This document shows, piece after piece, positions 59,186 through 64,000 of a stretch of DNA of 64,000 bases. The stretch is from PALSA-894 sp963734185. Its GTDB lineage: Bacteria; Pseudomonadota; Alphaproteobacteria; Rhizobiales; Xanthobacteraceae. The translations under genes and the position numbers were made by a program. Each line of letters begins with the position of its first letter. Within the stretch, counting starts at the first letter, position 1. The stretch spans positions 1,302,001 through 1,366,000 of the forward strand of contig CAVTGA010000002.1 of assembly GCA_963734185.1 (NCBI GenBank), read 5' to 3'. The notes below the pieces were generated by a model. The model saw nothing but the letters and a program-made list of their open reading frames with translations, was not told where the DNA came from and searched no databases.

Positions 59186-60318
59186 TGACGGCTCCCTTGC
59201 GCGCGAGCGAAGCCACCGTCGTCGACGTTGCGCTCGGGACGCGGCGCTATGACATCGTGATCGGCCGCGGGCTCCTCGCCGGGCTCGGGGCGCGCATCGC
59301 CGCGCTCAGGCCGGGCGCATCGGTCGTGATCGTGACCGACACCAACGTGGCGCGCCATCACCTCGGCGTTGCGGAAAGCGCGCTCGCCGCAGCCGGGATT
59401 CGCAACGTGCCGGTCGCCGTGCCGGCGGGCGAGAATTCAAAGCGCTGGCCCACCTTCGAGCAATTGTGCGACCGCCTCCTCGCCGCTCACATCGAGCGAG
59501 GCGACGTTGTGGCGGCGCTCGGCGGCGGCGTGGTCGGCGACCTTGCCGGGTTTGCGGCGGCCGTGGTGCGGCGCGGGCTCGACGTGGTGCAGGTGCCGAC
59601 CACCCTCCTGGCGCAGGTCAACTCCTCGGTCGGCGGCAAGACCGGCATCAACTCCGAGCACGGCAAGAACCTGATCGGCGCCTTCCATCAGCCGCTGCTG
59701 GTGGTCGCCGACACGGCTCTGCTCGATACCCTGCCGGCGCGCGAGTTCCGCGCCGGCTATGCCGAGGTCGCCAAGTTCGGCCTGCTCGGCGACGCCGCGT
59801 TCTTCGCCTGGCTCGAGGCGAACTGGCGCGACGTGTTCTCCGGCGGGCCGGCGCGCGAGCATGCCATCGCCGTCGCGTGCCGCGGCAAGGCGGCAATCGT
59901 GGCGCGCGACGAACGCGAAAGCGGCGAACGGGCGCTGCTCAATCTCGGGCATACGTTCGGCCATGCGTTCGAGGCGGCGGCCGGCTTTTCCGATCGGCTG
60001 CTGCACGGCGAGGCGGTCGCGATCGGGATCGCGTGTGCGTTCGAGCTCTCGGCGCGGCTCGGGCTCTTGCCGCAGGCGAAGGCCGCGCGCGCGATCCGCC
60101 ATTTGGCCGACGTCGGCCTGCCCACCCGGATCCGCGATATTCCCGGCGATCTGCGCGACGCCGGCATGCTGATGGAGCTGATCGCGCAGGACAAGAAGGT
60201 CAGGCGCGGCAAGCTCACCTTCATCCTCGCGCGCGGGATCGGCAGCAGCTTTGTTGCGTCCGACGTCGATCCGGCCGCGGTGCGCGCCTTCCTTGCCGAG
60301 AAGCTCGCCGAGCAATGA
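59182..60318 (+). CDS. aroB: 3-dehydroquinate synthase
   Basis: 378 aa. The NAD-binding segment is ALGGGVVGDLAGFAAAVVRR near residue 110. QVPTTLLAQVNSSVGGKTGIN follows, and the metal ligands lie in LLNLGHTFGHAFE and LLHGEAVAIG. It is the second step of the shikimate pathway, coupled to aroK by the ATGA overlap and in turn overlapping the CorC-like gene by 4 bp. Confidence 0.97.
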   Translation: MMTAPLRASEATVVDVALGTRRYDIVIGRGLLAGLGARIAALRPGASVVIVTDTNVARHHLGVAESALAAAGIRNVPVAVPAGENSKRWPTFEQLCDRLLAAHIERGDVVAALGGGVVGDLAGFAAAVVRRGLDVVQVPTTLLAQVNSSVGGKTGINSEHGKNLIGAFHQPLLVVADTALLDTLPAREFRAGYAEVAKFGLLGDAAFFAWLEANWRDVFSGGPAREHAIAVACRGKAAIVARDERESGERALLNLGHTFGHAFEAAAGFSDRLLHGEAVAIGIACAFELSARLGLLPQAKAARAIRHLADVGLPTRIRDIPGDLRDAGMLMELIAQDKKVRRGKLTFILARGIGSSFVASDVDPAAVRAFLAEKLAEQ

Positions 60319-61607
60319 CCGTCTTTGACCTGTTCGCCATCGTTGCGATTCTGATCTGCCTGCTGCTGTCGTTCTTCTTCTCCGGCAGCGAGACCGCGCT
60401 GACCGCATTCTCGCGCGCACGCATGCTGCGGCTGGAGAAGAAGGGCAACGTCAACGCGGGGATCGTCAATCGCCTCAACGCCGCGCGCGAGCGCATGCTC
60501 GGGGCTCTGCTGCTCAGCAACAATGCCGTCAACATCGCCGCATCCTCGCTTGCGACGGGTGTCCTGCTGTACTGGTTCGGCGAAGTCGGCGTGATCTATG
60601 CCACCGTCGTGATGACGCTGGTGGTCGTGATCTTCAGCGAAGTGATGCCGAAAACCGTCGCCATCAACGCGCCGGATCGCGTCGCGCTCCTGGTCGCACG
60701 GCCGATCTACTGGACGGTGCGGCTGCTGACGCCGGTGCTGACCGCCATCAACGCGTTCGTGCGCTGGGTGCTGCGGCTTGCCGGCGTGCGGATAGGCGAG
60801 GGCCAGCCGGTGCTGCCGGGACACGAGGAACTGCGCGGCACCGTCGATCTGCTGCACCGCGAAGGCGGCGTCGAGAAGCACGACCGCGACATGCTCGGCG
60901 GGCTGCTCGATCTGCGGGATCTGACCGTCTCGGACGTGATGGTCCATCGCACCGAGATGTTCGCCGTCGATGCCGACGACTCGCCGGAGAACATCCTGCA
61001 GGCGGTGCTCGCCTCGCCGGTCACGCGCGTCCCGCTGTGGCGGGAGACTCCGGAGAACATCGTCGGCATCCTGCACGCCAAGGACCTGCTGCGCGCCATC
61101 CAGGCGGCGGACGGCGATCTCTCCCAGGTCGAAATCGCCGCGCTGGCGCGGCCGCCCTGGTTCGTGCCCGACATCCGGCCGCTGTCGGAGCAGCTCAAGG
61201 CGTTCCGCCGGCGCAAGACGCATTTCGCGCTCGTCGTCGACGAGTACGGCGAGGTGATGGGAATCGTCACGCTCGAGGATATCCTGGAGGAGATCGTCGG
61301 CGACATCTCCGACGAGCACGATCTCGTGGTCGCGGGCGTGCGGCCGCAGTCGGACGGCTCGGTCAGCGTCGACGGCGCGGTGCCGATCCGCGACCTCAAC
61401 CGCGTGATGGACTGGAACCTGCCCGATGAGGAGGCGACCACGATTGCCGGCCTCGTCATCCACGAGGCGCGTCTGATCCCGGAGCCCGGGCAGAGCTTCA
61501 CGTTCCACGGGTTCCGCTTCCGCGTGCTGCAGCGGGAGCGCAACCGCATCACCACGCTGCGCATCACGCCACTGGGACGGGCGGGTGCGCTGGCGCAATC
61601 GGCATGA
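60315..61607 (+). CDS. HlyC/CorC family (CNNM) membrane transporter-like protein
   Basis: 430 aa. The DUF21/CNNM membrane domain covers about residues 5-185 (SFFFSGSETALTAFSRARML), followed by a CBS pair at about 205-330 (LVVDEYGEVMGIVTLEDILE) and the CorC_HlyC FAD-like domain to the C-terminus. Members are linked to Mg/Co export. Its position directly after aroKB is conserved in this order and translationally coupled. Confidence 0.93.
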   Translation: MTVFDLFAIVAILICLLLSFFFSGSETALTAFSRARMLRLEKKGNVNAGIVNRLNAARERMLGALLLSNNAVNIAASSLATGVLLYWFGEVGVIYATVVMTLVVVIFSEVMPKTVAINAPDRVALLVARPIYWTVRLLTPVLTAINAFVRWVLRLAGVRIGEGQPVLPGHEELRGTVDLLHREGGVEKHDRDMLGGLLDLRDLTVSDVMVHRTEMFAVDADDSPENILQAVLASPVTRVPLWRETPENIVGILHAKDLLRAIQAADGDLSQVEIAALARPPWFVPDIRPLSEQLKAFRRRKTHFALVVDEYGEVMGIVTLEDILEEIVGDISDEHDLVVAGVRPQSDGSVSVDGAVPIRDLNRVMDWNLPDEEATTIAGLVIHEARLIPEPGQSFTFHGFRFRVLQRERNRITTLRITPLGRAGALAQSA

Positions 61608-61625
61608 TTGGGAGGACCGAAGTCC

Positions 61626-61997
61626 ATGACGAGCGAAACCGCCGCGATCGAAGCCGTGCTGTGGACCTACCTGGACGGATTGCACGAAGGCGATGCCGAC
61701 AAGATCGCCAAGGCGTTCCATCCGGTCTCGCATCTTTATTCGGAGGCGAACGGCGAAGTTGCCGACCTGCCGCGCGAAAAGTGGCTCGAAATGGTGCGCG
61801 GCCGCGCCTCGGCCAAGTCGCAGGGGCTCGCGCGTCACGACCGCATCGTGACCATCGACCAGTCCGGACCGGCGACCGCATTCGCCAAGGTCGAATGCGC
61901 GCTGCCTCCGCGCTTCTTCGTCGACTATCTCACGCTGATCAAGACCGGCGCGGGCTGGAAGATCGTCGCCAAGGCGTTCAAGGCCGAGACGCGGTAG
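61626..61997 (+). CDS. NTF2-like (SnoaL/lumazine-binding type) protein
   Basis: 123 aa cone-shaped NTF2 fold: AIEAVLWTYLDGLHEGDADKI, AFHPVSHLY, DYLTLIKTGAGWKIVAKAF. Such proteins may be enzymes or ligand binders; no catalytic residues can be assigned. ATG 61626. Confidence 0.83.
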   Translation: MTSETAAIEAVLWTYLDGLHEGDADKIAKAFHPVSHLYSEANGEVADLPREKWLEMVRGRASAKSQGLARHDRIVTIDQSGPATAFAKVECALPPRFFVDYLTLIKTGAGWKIVAKAFKAETR

Positions 61998-61998
61998 C

Positions 61999-62022
61999 CG
62001 TGTCCCGGGCGCGGCGCAGCAC
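61999..62022. repeat. Half-copy of dispersed repeat family E
   Basis: GTGTCCCGGGCGCGGCGCAG matches the left arm of the 24111-24221 element. The remainder up to 62106 has a GGCCGCCGTCGGCGGCC palindrome and no gene. Confidence 0.45.
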
Positions 62023-62106
62023 CAACAGGCCGCCGTCGGCGGCCGTCTAGGACGGCGACGCTATTGCGTCGCCTATGGTGATGCGTTGCACCCGGAACAC
62101 CGATCA

Positions 62107-62373
62107 TCATTCCCCAGGCGCGCTCGCATGGATGGCGAGCGCGTGGACGCTGCCCGCGAGTTCCCCGGCCAGCGTCGCATTGACCATGCGGTGGCGCTCG
62201 ATCCGGGTCTTGCCCGTGAAGGTAGCGGCCACGATATAGACCCTGAAATGGGTCTGCCCGCCCGGCCGGTGGCCGGCATGACCGGCGTGTTGATGGGATT
62301 CGTCGACCACGCGCAGGCTTTGCGGCGCGAAAGCTTCGGTCAACTTCTCCGTGATGAGATCGACGGTGCGCAT
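62107..62373 (-). CDS. bolA: BolA family transcriptional regulator / Fe-S partner
   Basis: 88 aa. The conserved core is RVVDESHQHAGHAGHRPGGQ then THFRVYIVAATFTGKTRIERHRMVNATL, with the invariant His used to bind Fe-S clusters with monothiol glutaredoxins. I choose ATG 62373 because the longer TTG start at 62412 coincides with the -35 element of an apparent promoter. It is divergent from the J-domain gene. Confidence 0.92.
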   Translation of the reverse strand: MRTVDLITEKLTEAFAPQSLRVVDESHQHAGHAGHRPGGQTHFRVYIVAATFTGKTRIERHRMVNATLAGELAGSVHALAIHASAPGE

Positions 62374-62383
62374 GGCCGCCCGG

Positions 62384-62412
62384 ACATAGGGCGGTCGGGG
62401 GCGAGCGGTCAA
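62384..62412 (-). promoter_or_regulatory. Housekeeping promoter for bolA
   Basis: On the minus strand TTGACC (62412-62407) and CTATGT (62389-62384) are separated by 17 bp. Transcription would begin near 62377, only a few bases before the ATG at 62373, so the mRNA would be almost leaderless. Confidence 0.55.
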
Positions 62413-62496
62413 CCGATTTGGTGCGGGTCGGAATGAAGAGAATTCGAACTGTCAAGGCTGTTTGTTGTCGGCGACCGCCCGCATAATGGCATCAAG

Positions 62497-63123
62497 ATGA
62501 AACTCAACTCGCCCCTGTTCGACCGCATCCGCGTCAAGCCCGCCGAGCCGCACCGGCCGTCCGCGGGCGCGCAGGCCGTGTGCGACTGGAAGGGTTGCAC
62601 GGCCGGCGCCACGCATCGGGCGCCGAAAGGGCGGCTGCGCGAACAGGAATACTGGCGCTTCTGCCTCGATCATGTGCGCGAGTACAACCAGTCGTACAAT
62701 TACTTCGCCGGCATGAGCGACGAGGCGGTGCTGCGGTATCAGAAGGACGCGGTGACCGGCCATCGCCCGACCTGGAAGATGGGCCTCAACGGCGGAGCGC
62801 ATGCCGATCGCGTTGATCCGGGCCAATTCTATGCCGGCTCCAGCGCCGCGAACGATCCGTTCGGGTTCTTCCGCGAGGGCGGCGCCTGGCGCTTCGGCGA
62901 GACGCGCGCGCCGGAGCAACGCACCATCCGCAATGCCGAGCGCAAGGCGTTCGATACGCTCGGTCTCGACGTCGACGCGAGCGGGCCCGCCATCAAGGCG
63001 CGATTCAAGGAACTGGTGAAGCGCCATCACCCGGATGCAAATGGCGGCGACCGCTCGCTCGAGGAGCGGCTGCGCGAGATCATCCAGGCGTATAACTATC
63101 TGAAGTCCGCGAAGTTCTGCTGA
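62497..63123 (+). CDS. J-domain co-chaperone-like protein
   Basis: 208 aa. The N-terminal part contains a possible metal-binding pair of Cys (VCDWKGCTAGATHRAP) and a further FCLDH. The C-terminal J domain (about residues 148-206) has the DnaK-activating HPD in KRHHPDANGG. The arrangement with a C-terminal J domain is a Rhizobiales type found beside bolA and cobS. Target unknown. Confidence 0.9.
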   Translation: MKLNSPLFDRIRVKPAEPHRPSAGAQAVCDWKGCTAGATHRAPKGRLREQEYWRFCLDHVREYNQSYNYFAGMSDEAVLRYQKDAVTGHRPTWKMGLNGGAHADRVDPGQFYAGSSAANDPFGFFREGGAWRFGETRAPEQRTIRNAERKAFDTLGLDVDASGPAIKARFKELVKRHHPDANGGDRSLEERLREIIQAYNYLKSAKFC

Positions 63124-63137
63124 ACCGGAGAGGCGCC

Positions 63138-63548
63138 ATGCCGGCTCCCTTCGCCATCATCGGCATCGATCACGTGGTGCTGCGCGCGCACGATCCTGCC
63201 GCGCTCGAGCGCTTCTACGTGGATGTGCTCGGCTGCACGGTGGAGAAACGGCAGGAGAAGATCTCGCTGACGCAGCTGCGCGCGGGACGTACGCTGATCG
63301 ACATCGTTCCGGCCGGACAGGCCGGCCCCGCCGCCGGTCTGCAGGCCGGACGCGGCGCCAACATGGATCACCTGTGCATGCGCGTCGAACCGTTCGATGC
63401 CGCCGCCATTGCGGCGCATTTCGAGAAGCACGGCATCGATTGCGGACCGGAAGTCTCGCGCTTCGGCGCCGAGGGGCAGGGGCCGTCGGTCTATCTCACC
63501 GACCCCGAGGGCAACGGCGTCGAGTTGAAGGGAGCGCCGGCGGCATAG
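63138..63548 (+). CDS. VOC (glyoxalase/bleomycin-resistance) family protein
   Basis: 136 aa with two beta-alpha-beta-beta-beta units. Metal-ligand positions are visible: His in GIDHVVLRA, His in NMDHLCMRV and Glu in DPEGNGVELKG. The substrate is unknown; VOC metalloenzymes range from glyoxalases to dioxygenases. It starts 14 bp after the J-domain gene. Confidence 0.87.
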   Translation: MPAPFAIIGIDHVVLRAHDPAALERFYVDVLGCTVEKRQEKISLTQLRAGRTLIDIVPAGQAGPAAGLQAGRGANMDHLCMRVEPFDAAAIAAHFEKHGIDCGPEVSRFGAEGQGPSVYLTDPEGNGVELKGAPAA

Positions 63549-63564
63549 TCCCCCGCTCGGCCGC

Positions 63565-63666
63565 TCAGCGCCAGCGCATCTCCTTGCCGAAGATCAAGTC
63601 CGGCACGAACAGCACGACACCGGGCACGAAGATCAGCAGCAGCGTCCCGATGCTGACCGCGATCAC
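63565..63666 (-). pseudogene. Possible C-terminal fragment of a TRAP transporter large permease
   Basis: 33 codons reading VIAVSIGTLLLIFVPGVVLF followed by VPDLIFGKEMRWR and a stop resemble the last helix and tail of DctM-type TRAP permeases. There is no upstream coding sequence: the frame before it is low-complexity Arg/Pro. This is either a remnant of a deletion or chance. Confidence 0.35.
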
Positions 63667-63893
63667 GGGTGGTCGCCGCCGGCTTCGGCGGCGTGACCGG
63701 TGATGCCCGGGCGAGGGAGCGGGAGCCGGGGCGCGGCTCCGCGGGACTCGCACAACCATTTGGAATACTTATATTTCCCATGAAAATTACGCGACTTTCG
63801 CGGTGCAGTAGCTTTCTGCTAAGTTGGCCGCGGCATCCGTAACCGTTTCAATTTTCGATTCGGGCTTCGGGGTCCCGAAGCCGCGGAGGAACA

Positions 63894-64000
63894 ATGGCTA
63901 CCGCAACTGAACAGGTCGTCGGCCTGCCCGACATGAAGGTGTCGATCCGGCAGGTGTTCGGCATCGACAGCGATATGGAGGTCCCGGCCTATTCGGAGCC
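63894..64000 (+). CDS. cobS: Aerobic cobaltochelatase subunit CobS (5' part)
   Basis: The first 35 codons, MATATEQVVGLPDMKVSIRQ then VFGIDSDMEVPAYSE, match the N-terminus of CobS, the AAA+ subunit that with CobT and CobN inserts cobalt into hydrogenobyrinic acid diamide. GGAGGA 3 bp before the ATG is a strong ribosome site. The 225 bp upstream are comparatively AT-rich and hold a GGCTTCGGGGTCCCGAAGCC hairpin. I see no cobalamin riboswitch. Confidence 0.9.
   Translation, partial: MATATEQVVGLPDMKVSIRQVFGIDSDMEVPAYSE

Noticed and set aside
63669..63893. Cobalamin riboswitch upstream of cobS
   Set aside because: I looked for the conserved B12-box core and did not see it; only a short GGCTTCGGGG hairpin is present.

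Overview
The window is 64 kb of high-GC chromosome from an alphaproteobacterium of the order Hyphomicrobiales (Rhizobiales), most likely near Bradyrhizobium, Rhodopseudomonas or Pseudolabrys. The evidence is gene order and family content: acnA divergent from ccmABCDG, the secA / peptidyl-prolyl isomerase / argJ / mutT block, accA-xerD-aroK-aroB-corC-bolA-J-protein-cobS, an IalB-family protein, DUF2794, an HpnP-like radical SAM protein, and dispersed palindromes of the type common in Rhizobiales. Almost everything reads as housekeeping chromosome. There is no prophage, integrase island, CRISPR array or rRNA operon.

Layout. 1-7480 (minus): one apparent operon running ECF sigma factor, anti-sigma-like membrane protein, periplasmic metal-sensor-like protein, outer-membrane efflux lipoprotein, RND adaptor and two tandem RND permeases; the second permease leaves the window. 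7.7-16.8 kb: TerB-like protein, SDR, glutamine amidotransferase, MFS exporter, tRNA-Ala(CGC), yggT-DUF167-folD, a GNAT enzyme, a secreted hydrolase and typA. 17-25.4 kb: HpnP-like radical SAM methylase, an M50 protease with CBS domains, argG, a ParA ATPase, a PAP2 phosphatase, a methyltransferase, a DsbA-fold isomerase and two tandem small secreted proteins. 25.4-26.5 kb is a graveyard: an internally deleted LysE-type exporter followed by a degenerate group II intron that has lost nearly all of its reverse transcriptase.

26.5-38.8 kb: a membrane protein, rlmN (with an in-frame palindrome inside it), IalB, quinone oxidoreductase, YkvA, pterin dehydratase, thpR, the divergent esterase / ybbA-ybbP-like block, two tandem Bax-inhibitor-1 proteins, a GNAT enzyme and DUF2794. 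39.0-39.2 kb is probably a structured non-coding RNA ending in a strong terminator. 39.3-50.6 kb: DUF1223, acnA, ccmABCDG, an FAD dehydrogenase, an orphan Flp pilin, mutT, argJ and a PpiC-type isomerase. 50.9-64 kb: secA, an L,D-transpeptidase, accA, a ParE/RHH toxin-antitoxin pair, xerD, aroK-aroB-corC, bolA, a J-domain protein, a VOC protein and the start of cobS.

The most notable feature of the window is its dispersed palindromes. At least seven families are visible. In three of them the outer edge reads TAG and forms the stop codon of neighbouring genes: the amidotransferase, MFS exporter, folD, typA, rlmN, pterin dehydratase and DUF2794. A fourth family sits inside rlmN and is translated. 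Three sequences match the CtrA consensus TTAA-N7-TTAAC.
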